This document shows, one piece after another, positions 9,659 to 17,336 of a stretch of DNA of 64,000 nt. Each line of letters opens with the position of its first letter. Positions within the stretch are counted from its first letter, which is position 1. The DNA comes from Anaerobacillus alkaliphilus (lineage in GTDB: Bacteria; Bacillota; Bacilli; Bacillales; Anaerobacillaceae), in NCBI RefSeq assembly GCF_004116265.1, contig NZ_QOUX01000026.1:1-64000 (forward strand), given 5' to 3'. The notes beneath the pieces were generated by a model. It ran no database searches. It had not been told where the DNA came from and saw only the letters and a program-made list of their open reading frames with translations. The translations under genes were made by a program, and so were the position numbers.

Positions 9659-9923
9659 GACTAAATTCAAGCCCGCAATACCGAAAAGGAATAATCGCAC
9701 CCCATTGGAGCATATCCCACGGCAACCACCCTCCAAAATTTGAACTGGCGTAAGAAATCATTAATAGATTACAAGCTAGCATATAGACCAATCTAATTAA
9801 AACATATATAGTGATTTATTTACCTTCGTCAAAATTACCATTGAAGGAGTGTAAATTAATAGAAAAATTGCTATAGCGCTTACTGTCACCCAAAAAGGCG
9901 ATCAACTATTATTAATTGTTCGC

Positions 9924-9956
9924 AAAAAAAGCAGTAGTCAAACTTTGACTACTGCT
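9924..9956 (-). terminator. Terminator of the small Sda-like ORF
   Basis: AGCAGTAGTCAAA and TTTGACTACTGCT are perfect inverted repeats followed on the minus strand by seven T. It lies 20 bp behind the stop codon of the 54-codon ORF, which supports that ORF being a real gene. Confidence 0.85.
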
Positions 9957-9976
9957 CCTTTAAATTTAATATATCT

Positions 9977-10141
9977 TTATGTAAGTAAGGGCTTTTCTAA
10001 ATTCCTCTCAACAACTACATCATATATCAAATTTAGTTCAATCTTCATTAATTCCGATAATAATCCCTGCTCGATATTCTGATTAATTTTTTGAAAGAAA
10101 GCTATTAGTAAATCGTCTGGTAACTTTCGATAAGATGTCAT
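9977..10141 (-). CDS. Small Sda-like protein, possible sporulation checkpoint inhibitor
   Basis: This 54-codon ORF has an ATG preceded by GAGGAG at 5 nt and a strong terminator behind it. The N-terminus, YRKLPDDLLI, resembles the start of B. subtilis Sda (RKLSDELLI). It continues as a predicted helical hairpin of similar length. Sda blocks the sporulation kinase KinA when replication is disturbed. The rest of the match is weak, so the assignment is tentative. It is transcribed divergently from an RNPP-type regulator that starts 210 bp away, so the two may share control. Another possibility is an unrelated small helical regulator. Confidence 0.5.
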   Translation of the reverse strand: MTSYRKLPDDLLIAFFQKINQNIEQGLLSELMKIELNLIYDVVVERNLEKPLLT

Positions 10142-10351
10142 CAGTACTCCTCTATTCAGAAAAAGTCATTTTTTTTATAAGGTATGGCCACTATATTATT
10201 CTTTAGAAAATTGTATAGGCTTAACAAGTTGAATACAAACTTCCCTACCACTAGTAAAATACTTTATACTATGAATATTGTTAGTGTTTTTAGCTATTTC
10301 TAGTGTTTCTATAGACTCAGGTGAATATAGTCACATAAAGGCGGCAAAGTG

Positions 10352-11230
10352 ATGAATAATATTGGTGAAAAAATTAAGCTGTTGAGACAAGAGAGTGGAA
10401 TTACGCAGAAGCAACTATCTGATGGAATTTGTGATAGAACATTTATTTCTAAAATAGAAAAAGGGTTAGTTCATCCTAGCGCAGATATATTAAATAAGAT
10501 TTGTAACAAATTAGATATCCCCCTTGATCAATTAGAATACTATCATTCAGAAGAAAACTATGAATATACTAAACTTTTAATAGCAGATATTAGAAGATCA
10601 GTTCAAAAAAGAGATTACGAGCGGGTCAATAGTCTAGTAAGTTCATCCATACATTCTCCTCACTATCAAGTAGGAATTATGAAACCCTTCTTGTTGTGGA
10701 ATAAGGGGTTAGTTTTATTTTATTTAAATAAAGAGAATGATCGTGCAATTTCACTTCTACAAGACGCATTAGAACAGATCAAACAGGTACCTCATACCGA
10801 TGCAAAAGAGATTTCAATTGAAATAACGTTAAGCTTAGCAATCCTTAGTATAGAAACCGGAAACCACCCGCAGGCTGAAGATTACTTTATTCAAGTGGAA
10901 CAATTACTAAACAAAGCACGTAAACTTAGCATTGGAAGTTTACGAATTAAATTTTATTATAATATTTCTACATTCTACATTATGAAGTGTCAGTATGATA
11001 AGGGCTTGAAATTTACCCAGTTGGGCATTAAGGAAGGTAAGTCAATAAACAAGTTAGATTACTTAGGAGACCTCTATTACCATCAGGGTCTTTGTAAGTC
11101 CCTATTAAATATAAATGGTAATAAAGAAGATTTCGAAAATGCTTTAATGATCTTTAATATTCAGGAAAATCAAGTTCTCTATAATTATGTTAAGGAAAAA
11201 ATGAAAAAATATATCTTGACCGAAAGTTAA
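10352..11230 (+). CDS. RNPP-type quorum regulator (XRE domain plus TPR repeats)
   Basis: The 292-residue protein has an N-terminal XRE helix-turn-helix (about 5-60, with GITQKQLSDG and FISKIEKG). About 230 residues of helical TPR-like repeats follow. This layout is that of PlcR, NprR and related peptide-controlled regulators, in which a short secreted peptide binds the TPR part. No peptide gene is visible directly downstream, where a terminator follows within 20 bp. The ATG at 10352 is 7 nt behind AAGGCGG; a GTG one codon earlier is also possible. It is one of only a few plus-strand genes in the window and is divergent from the Sda-like ORF. Confidence 0.8.
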   Translation: MNNIGEKIKLLRQESGITQKQLSDGICDRTFISKIEKGLVHPSADILNKICNKLDIPLDQLEYYHSEENYEYTKLLIADIRRSVQKRDYERVNSLVSSSIHSPHYQVGIMKPFLLWNKGLVLFYLNKENDRAISLLQDALEQIKQVPHTDAKEISIEITLSLAILSIETGNHPQAEDYFIQVEQLLNKARKLSIGSLRIKFYYNISTFYIMKCQYDKGLKFTQLGIKEGKSINKLDYLGDLYYHQGLCKSLLNINGNKEDFENALMIFNIQENQVLYNYVKEKMKKYILTES

Positions 11231-11239
11231 AAGCATAGA

Positions 11240-11290
11240 AAAAACATAGCCGCCAACTCATGATACAGAGACTTGGCGGCTATTTTCCTT
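11240..11290. terminator. Bidirectional terminator
   Basis: ATAGCCGCCAA and TTGGCGGCTAT form a perfect 11-bp stem with T-rich tails on both strands, serving the RNPP regulator and the converging amino-sugar operon. Confidence 0.85.
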
Positions 11291-11341
11291 TTCCCAGAAG
11301 CCATACTCGTAGGGATTTTTAGGGCTGTCACAACGTCTGGA

Positions 11342-11363
11342 TCGGGGTGTCACTGTGACAACC
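11342..11363. repeat. Dispersed repeat, type B, copy 2
   Basis: TCGGGGTGTCACTGTGACAACC, the same core as at 3747-3767. It forms the last codons and the stop of the ROK kinase gene ending at 11350. Confidence 0.75.
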
Positions 11364-12249
11364 CCAATAACCCCGCTCCAACAATTCCAGCTTTTGTTCC
11401 CAGGGCGGCTGGTTTCAACAGGATATGTTCACGTAGACTTGGGTAGACATACGATCTAACACGGTCACAAAGCGAGTCAAATACCAACTCCTGTGATTGC
11501 ATCACTCCGCCACCTAACACAAAAACCTCAGGATTAACCGTGTGCACAAGGTTAGCGATCCCCATCGCCAAATAATCAACCGCCTCATCCAATATTTTCC
11601 TAGCTCCATCGTGACCATCAGCTGCCATTCTAAACACTTCTTCCGCCCCACCAGTAACCCCTAGCCGTACTTTCCCCTCTCGACCAATTGCCGTTCCACT
11701 AGCCATCGCCTCTAATGCCCCCGCATTCAAATTAGAATGCTGAAAGCCACCTGGTTGAATAATCATATTGCCAATTTCGCCAGCATAGCCCTGAGCACCT
11801 TGAAACAACTTTCCATCTATCACAAGCCCACCACCAATTCCTGTACTCCAAGTAATGTAATAAACACTTTTGTGACCTTGACCTGCTCCCAACGTCGCCT
11901 CAGCAAGCGCTGCAGCATTCGCGTCATTATCTAGAACAATCGGCACTGAAAAATGTTCTCTCAACCGACCGACAAGTGGAACCCTATCCCATCCAGGTAG
12001 ATTTGGCGGACTAAGAATTACCCCAGCATAAGGATCAAGCGGACCAGGGCTTCCAATCCCAATCGACGCTACATCAGTCCCCTCTTGAACTACATTAATC
12101 ATTTCTATAAGATTACCAATGACAAAATCAGGCCCTCTACTCGCCTCTGTTTTTCGAGACAACTCCTGTAAAATCGTACCGTTCTCATCAACCAAGGCCA
12201 CCCTAACATTCGTACCACCTAAATCCACACCAATCATTTGCTTTGCCAT
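11350..12249 (-). CDS. ROK-family sugar kinase without the usual zinc site
   Basis: ROK kinases phosphorylate sugars such as glucose, GlcNAc or ManNAc with ATP. This product of 299 residues has the ATP-binding GVDLGGTNVR (about 6-15), the catalytic Asp in LDNDANAAAL and the late GGGVM segment. The GEIGH His is Asn (GEIGN), and the cysteine motif CxCGxxGC is absent; the equivalent stretch reads NAGALEAMASG. So it cannot bind the structural zinc typical of the family. The ATG at 12249 follows GGAGAGGAG. The final Leu-Ser-Gln and stop come from a type B repeat. It is the last gene of the amino-sugar operon and may use the free sugars released by the GH38 enzyme. Confidence 0.88.
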   Translation of the reverse strand: MAKQMIGVDLGGTNVRVALVDENGTILQELSRKTEASRGPDFVIGNLIEMINVVQEGTDVASIGIGSPGPLDPYAGVILSPPNLPGWDRVPLVGRLREHFSVPIVLDNDANAAALAEATLGAGQGHKSVYYITWSTGIGGGLVIDGKLFQGAQGYAGEIGNMIIQPGGFQHSNLNAGALEAMASGTAIGREGKVRLGVTGGAEEVFRMAADGHDGARKILDEAVDYLAMGIANLVHTVNPEVFVLGGGVMQSQELVFDSLCDRVRSYVYPSLREHILLKPAALGTKAGIVGAGLLGLSQ

Positions 12250-12271
12250 CGTACCACTCCTCTCCTTTATG

Positions 12272-12304
12272 TAATAAAAAGAGGAGTGCAACACTTCACT
12301 CCCC
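12272..12304 (-). terminator. Weak terminator between nagB and the ROK kinase
   Basis: Minus-strand GGAGTG and CACTCC pair around 8 nt and run into CTCTTTTT. There is no room for a new promoter before the next gene, so it more likely attenuates than stops transcription. Confidence 0.5.
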
Positions 12305-12318
12305 TAACAATACCTATA

Positions 12319-13065
12319 TTATAGCGTCTGATATTCCTTTGTTAAACACTTTACAGACGCCTCATCCGCAATGATCGTAATGTTCGGGTGGTTCCTTAAG
12401 ACAGTTGCAGGTACCGTCTCACTAACCGATCCCTCAATCACCTCACGCAATGCTTTTGCTTTTTTCTCACCGGATACTAGTAGCAAAATCTCGCGGGCCT
12501 TCATGATCGTCTCAATCCCCATCGTAATTGCTTCAGTCGGAACGTCAGCTAGACTAGGGAAATAACGAGAGTTAGCCACACGAGTCGTTTCAGCAAGCGT
12601 GACAACATGCGTCTGACTCGAAAAAGAAGTCCCAGGTTCGTTAAACCCGATATGACCATTCTCCCCCAAACCTAGAATTTGCAAGTCAATTCCGCCACTC
12701 TGACGAATTTTCTCTTCATATCTGAGGCATTCCTCGCTCGGATCAACCCCTGCGCCATTCGGCAAAAATGTTTGGGCTTGATTAATATTTATCTGGCCAA
12801 ATAAATGATCGTTCATATAGTAATGGTAGCTATTCTTATCCGTTGCCGCTAGACCAACATATTCATCTAAATTAAACGTTGTCACATGTTTATACGACGT
12901 CCTATTCTCTTGAAAATCCTGCACAAGTTTACGGTACGTCCCTAAAGGCGTCGAACCCGTTGCGAGCCCTAAGACAGTCGTTGGCTGCCTGCGTACTTTT
13001 TCAATCATTCGTTTTGCAGCAACGAGACTAAGCTCCTCGATATCTTTGACCACATTAACCTTCAC
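12319..13065 (-). CDS. nagB: Glucosamine-6-phosphate deaminase
   Basis: NagB converts glucosamine-6-phosphate to fructose-6-phosphate and ammonia. The product shows GLATGSTPLGTY near the N-terminus, FNLDEYVGL and GLGENGHIGFNEPG, all diagnostic. I place the start at the GTG at 13065, 5 nt behind AAGGTGA, giving the usual MKVNVVKD beginning; the longer frame starts at a GTG overlapping that site. The gene overlaps nagA by 11 nt, so the two are translationally linked. It is the exit point of the operon into glycolysis. Confidence 0.95.
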   Translation of the reverse strand: MKVNVVKDIEELSLVAAKRMIEKVRRQPTTVLGLATGSTPLGTYRKLVQDFQENRTSYKHVTTFNLDEYVGLAATDKNSYHYYMNDHLFGQININQAQTFLPNGAGVDPSEECLRYEEKIRQSGGIDLQILGLGENGHIGFNEPGTSFSSQTHVVTLAETTRVANSRYFPSLADVPTEAITMGIETIMKAREILLLVSGEKKAKALREVIEGSVSETVPATVLRNHPNITIIADEASVKCLTKEYQTL

Positions 13066-14239
13066 AGAGATCACCTTCTTCTTTTTGAAAAACTAGTTGA
13101 CCACGACAAAACGTCATAATCACATCATCAGCTTCATTTAAGACAACTAGATCCGCGTCTTTACCAAGAGCAATACTGCCTTTACGGTCGAAAACCCCTA
13201 ATTTTTTCGCCGGATTTTCTGCTGTCATCTTAACAATGTCCCGCAGCGAACAACCTGTGTAAATCAGCATCTGTTTCACAGCAGCATTCATCGTTAGAAC
13301 GCTACCAGCAAGGGTTCCGTCAGCCAAGACCGCCTTGCCATTCTCTACGGTTACTGACTGACCACCTAAATCATAAACTCCGTCGATACATCCTTTCGCA
13401 CGGATCGCGTCGGTGATTAAAATCAGCCGTTCACTGCCAATCATCTCATAAGAAAGCTTCACAACATCAGGAGACACATGGAGCCCATCAACAATCAGCT
13501 CAGCGGTTACTTCCTTTAGCAAAAATGCCGCGCCGACAACGCCTGGTTCCCGATGATGTAAGCCGCGCATTTGGTTAAAAAGGTGGGTCGCATGGCTTAG
13601 ACCTAAATCAGCTGCCTGTTTCACTTCAGCAAACAGAGCATTTGAATGCCCCACGGAGGCTACTACACCTGTATCCGCTAAGTACCTAGCAAACCCTTCA
13701 CCACCAGCAAGCTCTGGAGCAAAAGTTACCAACTTAATATTATTACCAGATAGCTCCTGCCATCGTTTAAATTTCTCCACATCGATTTCAGAGATATGTT
13801 CTCGTGGCTGAGCACCGGCCATATCAGCATTAATAAACGGTCCTTCTAAGTGGACGCCCAGCACCTCTGCATATCTCGAATTTTCATAGGTTGCTACATT
13901 TTCAAGCGCAGCTTCAATTGCACCATCCGCTTGCGTAATCGTCGTCGCTAAAAAACTAGTTGTTCCCTCCTGTGGTAAATAGGCTGCAATCGTATCTATC
14001 GACGCTTTTGTAGCATCCATCATATCTGCACCATTTGCACCATGAATATGAATGTCGATCATCCCCGGAATGATTTTATAACTTGGCGGCAGGATCAATT
14101 CTTCATAGGAACCAGCTAGCTCTTCACTGCCGACATACGAAATTTTTTCTCCTTCAATCACCAACACACCGTTATCAATCGTCCTGTTTTCTTCATAGAT
14201 CGATGCTTGTCGTAAAACGAGCGTTTTCACGTCACTCAT
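13055..14239 (-). CDS. nagA: N-acetylglucosamine-6-phosphate deacetylase
   Basis: NagA removes acetate from GlcNAc-6-phosphate to give glucosamine-6-phosphate. This amidohydrolase has the metal-binding DIHIHGANG, LEGPFIN, GHSNA and THLFNQM segments and the catalytic Asp in LITDAIRAKG. The ATG at 14239 overlaps the stop of the upstream gene as ATGA, so translation is coupled; a GTG four codons later is an alternative. It lies between the FAD oxidoreductase and nagB. With NanE upstream, ManNAc-6-phosphate can be taken through GlcNAc-6-phosphate to fructose-6-phosphate entirely with genes of this operon. Confidence 0.95.
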   Translation of the reverse strand: MSDVKTLVLRQASIYEENRTIDNGVLVIEGEKISYVGSEELAGSYEELILPPSYKIIPGMIDIHIHGANGADMMDATKASIDTIAAYLPQEGTTSFLATTITQADGAIEAALENVATYENSRYAEVLGVHLEGPFINADMAGAQPREHISEIDVEKFKRWQELSGNNIKLVTFAPELAGGEGFARYLADTGVVASVGHSNALFAEVKQAADLGLSHATHLFNQMRGLHHREPGVVGAAFLLKEVTAELIVDGLHVSPDVVKLSYEMIGSERLILITDAIRAKGCIDGVYDLGGQSVTVENGKAVLADGTLAGSVLTMNAAVKQMLIYTGCSLRDIVKMTAENPAKKLGVFDRKGSIALGKDADLVVLNEADDVIMTFCRGQLVFQKEEGDLCEG

Positions 14240-15822
14240 CCTTTCGCAACTAAGGACGCATTCACAGAGGCATCCCAATGAAGCTCAATTCCTCTTTCAA
14301 CTAATAACTGTTGAAATTCCTGTAAAAGAAGGCGATCCTCGCGTACCTGTCTTGGTGAAACATTTTTCCGAATCGCAAAACCAGCTAAATAACCTACCGA
14401 CTCACCTATATTCCACTCCACCGGATGAACCCGAATACATCCATTGGTAATATGTGTCGCGCCAATATTTTTACAAGCAGGAAGCAAATTTTTCACCCGA
14501 ATTGGAATTAAACTCCCTAATGGAATTTCAAACGGATAACTTTCCGTGTAGAAAAATTGGCCAGTCACGGTCGTCGGGTGCAAATCAATATGATACGAAC
14601 CAACCCCTACAGAATCTTCGTACTCTTTAATTCCATCTGAACCACGGGCTTCTGCATTAATATACTCTTCAACAATCGTAAACTCCGCTTTGATCCGGCG
14701 TGACTCACGAATATATGGATGCATCGCTAACCCATCTTCTGTTCCCAATATGTCTGGACGTAAGCGTAGTCCTGGATAGCCTTTGCCTCCATCTGGTCGA
14801 GGTGCTTCCGTTTGTAACCAGTAAAGAACAGATAAGCTGAGTTCACGAGCACCTTCTAAGTGCTTCCTACGTTCTTCTGCACTAACATCTATAATCGAAC
14901 CTAACCAATAGTCATTTTGTGGCCAATTGATTAAAGAAATATCTCCATCGTAAAACCCTTCTTCATAAATCGAACGGTCAATAATTCGACGATAATCCCA
15001 AAGCCCCCATAAATCCTCGTGATGGAACATCTCAAATGGCTTTGATCGGCCTGTCGAAGCATCTGGCGCATACCAACTTAACTGTTGATGACCGAGAAAG
15101 GGCGCTTGGTACTGTTTCCAAAACTCGTATTGCTCTGGCTTATCAATCGTATGATCTTCGCCTTCTAAGTACTCAACCGCAAACACATGTGTAATTGACT
15201 GCATGTCTTGTGGATTAGCTTCCTTAGGAGCATGATATTCTCCAGTGACACTTTTTGCTTCGGCACCTGTCACATACTCAACACCAGCAAGTGGTAATAA
15301 GTCGCCACACTCTGTCGCATCTAAGAAATATTTCCCGGTCAGGACTAGTCGTTCCTGATTAGAACGTTCTATCGTCACCTGTTTTACCACGTCATCTTCA
15401 ACCTGAGCAGCGACTGGAACGGTTTCTAACATGATTGTCAGCTTTCCATTACTTAGATAAGGCATCAGCATGTCATACAAAATCGCGAGGGCCACTTTTG
15501 GTTCATGAGCAAGTCTACTAACCCAGCCATTTCCAGGATTTAATAACGGATTGGCTTTTGCCTCCTCTTTCAATGGATAATTCGTGCGATAATAGTCTCG
15601 AACGCGATTACGAAACTCGCGATATGTACTGGTGCAGCCGAACTGTTCAATCCATTTATGCTCATCAGGAGGGACAGCCTGGCTCGTCAACTGACCGCCA
15701 ATCCATTTCGTTTCCTCCGTCATAATGACCTTGTTGCCTAATTTAGCAGCGGCCAAAGCGGCCGTACAACCGCCAATACCGCCACCAATGACGACCACAT
15801 CCGCGTTTATCTGTTTTGTCAT
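14236..15822 (-). CDS. FAD-dependent oxidoreductase (FAD_oxidored family)
   Basis: The 528-residue protein begins with a Rossmann FAD-binding motif VVVIGGGIGGC (about 10-20), followed by GGQLTSQAVPPDE and DATECGDLLPLAG, both typical of the FAD-dependent oxidoreductase family found in polysaccharide-utilisation loci. The actual substrate is not known; oxidation of a sugar or sugar derivative is plausible. There is no signal peptide, so it acts in the cytoplasm. GGAGG precedes the ATG. It is the ninth gene of the operon, between the DUF4127 protein and nagA, and overlaps nagA by 4 nt. Confidence 0.82.
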   Translation of the reverse strand: MTKQINADVVVIGGGIGGCTAALAAAKLGNKVIMTEETKWIGGQLTSQAVPPDEHKWIEQFGCTSTYREFRNRVRDYYRTNYPLKEEAKANPLLNPGNGWVSRLAHEPKVALAILYDMLMPYLSNGKLTIMLETVPVAAQVEDDVVKQVTIERSNQERLVLTGKYFLDATECGDLLPLAGVEYVTGAEAKSVTGEYHAPKEANPQDMQSITHVFAVEYLEGEDHTIDKPEQYEFWKQYQAPFLGHQQLSWYAPDASTGRSKPFEMFHHEDLWGLWDYRRIIDRSIYEEGFYDGDISLINWPQNDYWLGSIIDVSAEERRKHLEGARELSLSVLYWLQTEAPRPDGGKGYPGLRLRPDILGTEDGLAMHPYIRESRRIKAEFTIVEEYINAEARGSDGIKEYEDSVGVGSYHIDLHPTTVTGQFFYTESYPFEIPLGSLIPIRVKNLLPACKNIGATHITNGCIRVHPVEWNIGESVGYLAGFAIRKNVSPRQVREDRLLLQEFQQLLVERGIELHWDASVNASLVAKG

Positions 15823-15836
15823 CTGACTGAACCTCC

Positions 15837-17336
15837 TTATTGTTTCTTTCCTAATTCCAATCCAATTTCAAACGTCCGGTTCCACGGTAGATAGATGTCC
15901 GTAACAGTAACTCCTACTTCAACCCGCTCTAAAAACTCACCGGCATGCTTTTCAAAACTCGTAGCAACAACCTCTAACAGTCTCGGATCGGCATCATCGA
16001 CCTGCCTGCGCACTTCTTGACGGACAACCGCTTGATAAACATAGTCATCTAAAAACCGTAACGCGAGCTGTTCTACTAATCTCGCTGAACAATCCTCGCC
16101 TTTTACCCGTTGCAAATGCACCATTGCTGCCTGAGCGACAACCGTTCCAAGCGTATTCCCAGCTGTATTCCAAGCCGCAAACCCTGACAAATCAGCTACA
16201 GCTATCTCACCAATTAATCGCCTCACAAGTGCCGGGTCTGCCCCATTGGCATAAGCAACATCAGCAATCGCCACGGCCTTGCCTTTCGCTAAGTGATGCT
16301 TCACACGCAAAATCCATTCACCGATGTTCCGATCTGGCGTATCCACCTCACCTAAAAACTTCTGCAATGCCAAGTCCCCTTGACGCTTCCCAGGGACATT
16401 TACCGCTAACACAATATCCGCTTCCGCACTTGAATCCACCGTATAACTTCCAAAGGCAAAGATTTGCCCTTTCACCGATTCCACAATTGGACGATCCTCA
16501 TACATTGCACTAGACAAGGCACCTTTTTCCCCACTAAACATCGGATAAAATAAAGGCACCTTTACACCTTCTAGCGCATAGATCATTCTCGCAATTAACA
16601 CTCCAGCAACTTCATCCGCGCCTGGATAGATGAACACCTTCGAGAATAACGAACGCTCCGCCACTTCTGCCGCTAGCTTTTCTTGCTCGCGAATGTTCAT
16701 TCCGTATTCCGACGTATCATCCTGCGGGAATACTAGGATATCAAGAACCCCTTCTTCCACCAGCTCAAACAACGACATATTTAAGTTGAAATTCTTCTGT
16801 CGAGTCGCCTGGTAATCCTCCAAAATTGCCACTGGAATTTTCGCAATCAACTCTTCCACTAACACTCTCGAGTCTTCACAACCCGTTTTCTCAAAGCGAT
16901 GGGAATAGTAGGAGTAAGCCCAGATCTCTTCGCCGTACTCACTCCAATACTCCTTCTCCTCTTCGTTAACATAATTATTTGAAATGCGCATCGTCGCACT
17001 AAACACCATCATTTTTTTCTCAGGATACTGAGCTTTTAGCTTTCGTAACACCTGAAACCGCTCCAGAATAACCGACTCAGACTCTGTATTGATCCGTGAT
17101 GGAACCAATCCACCATAACCAATCATGTCCGTGGAAAGAACGAAACCGTCCACTTCCGTAGCGACCGACTCTAACCACAGCTGTAACACATCGACCTTAC
17201 CCGCTGCTTTCAAAAATCCTAACTGTTCTTTTTCCGGCACAAGTACCTCCCAGCCACCAATCGCTGCCAATTGCCTTGGCAATTCACGGGTCACTGGCCT
17301 TGCATCAACCGGAATGAGGGCTAGCTTTTTGTTCAT
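15837..17336 (-). CDS. DUF4127 family protein
   Basis: The 499-residue protein opens with ALIPVDARPVTRELP, a hallmark of DUF4127, and contains LSTDMIGYGGLVPSR and FPQDDTSEYGMN. The biochemical role of this family is unknown to me. No signal peptide or membrane segment is seen. Its start directly abuts the GH38 stop codon and it is followed after 14 bp by the FAD oxidoreductase, so it belongs to glycan processing. Acidic and amide residues in the conserved blocks would suit binding of sugars or a metal, but this is inference. Confidence 0.8.
   Translation of the reverse strand: MNKKLALIPVDARPVTRELPRQLAAIGGWEVLVPEKEQLGFLKAAGKVDVLQLWLESVATEVDGFVLSTDMIGYGGLVPSRINTESESVILERFQVLRKLKAQYPEKKMMVFSATMRISNNYVNEEEKEYWSEYGEEIWAYSYYSHRFEKTGCEDSRVLVEELIAKIPVAILEDYQATRQKNFNLNMSLFELVEEGVLDILVFPQDDTSEYGMNIREQEKLAAEVAERSLFSKVFIYPGADEVAGVLIARMIYALEGVKVPLFYPMFSGEKGALSSAMYEDRPIVESVKGQIFAFGSYTVDSSAEADIVLAVNVPGKRQGDLALQKFLGEVDTPDRNIGEWILRVKHHLAKGKAVAIADVAYANGADPALVRRLIGEIAVADLSGFAAWNTAGNTLGTVVAQAAMVHLQRVKGEDCSARLVEQLALRFLDDYVYQAVVRQEVRRQVDDADPRLLEVVATSFEKHAGEFLERVEVGVTVTDIYLPWNRTFEIGLELGKKQ

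Noticed and set aside
9603-9791. 62-codon minus-strand ORF
   Set aside because: No ribosome binding site, no known family, and its 3' third is translated from a type B repeat. It could be a remnant but cannot be supported as a gene.
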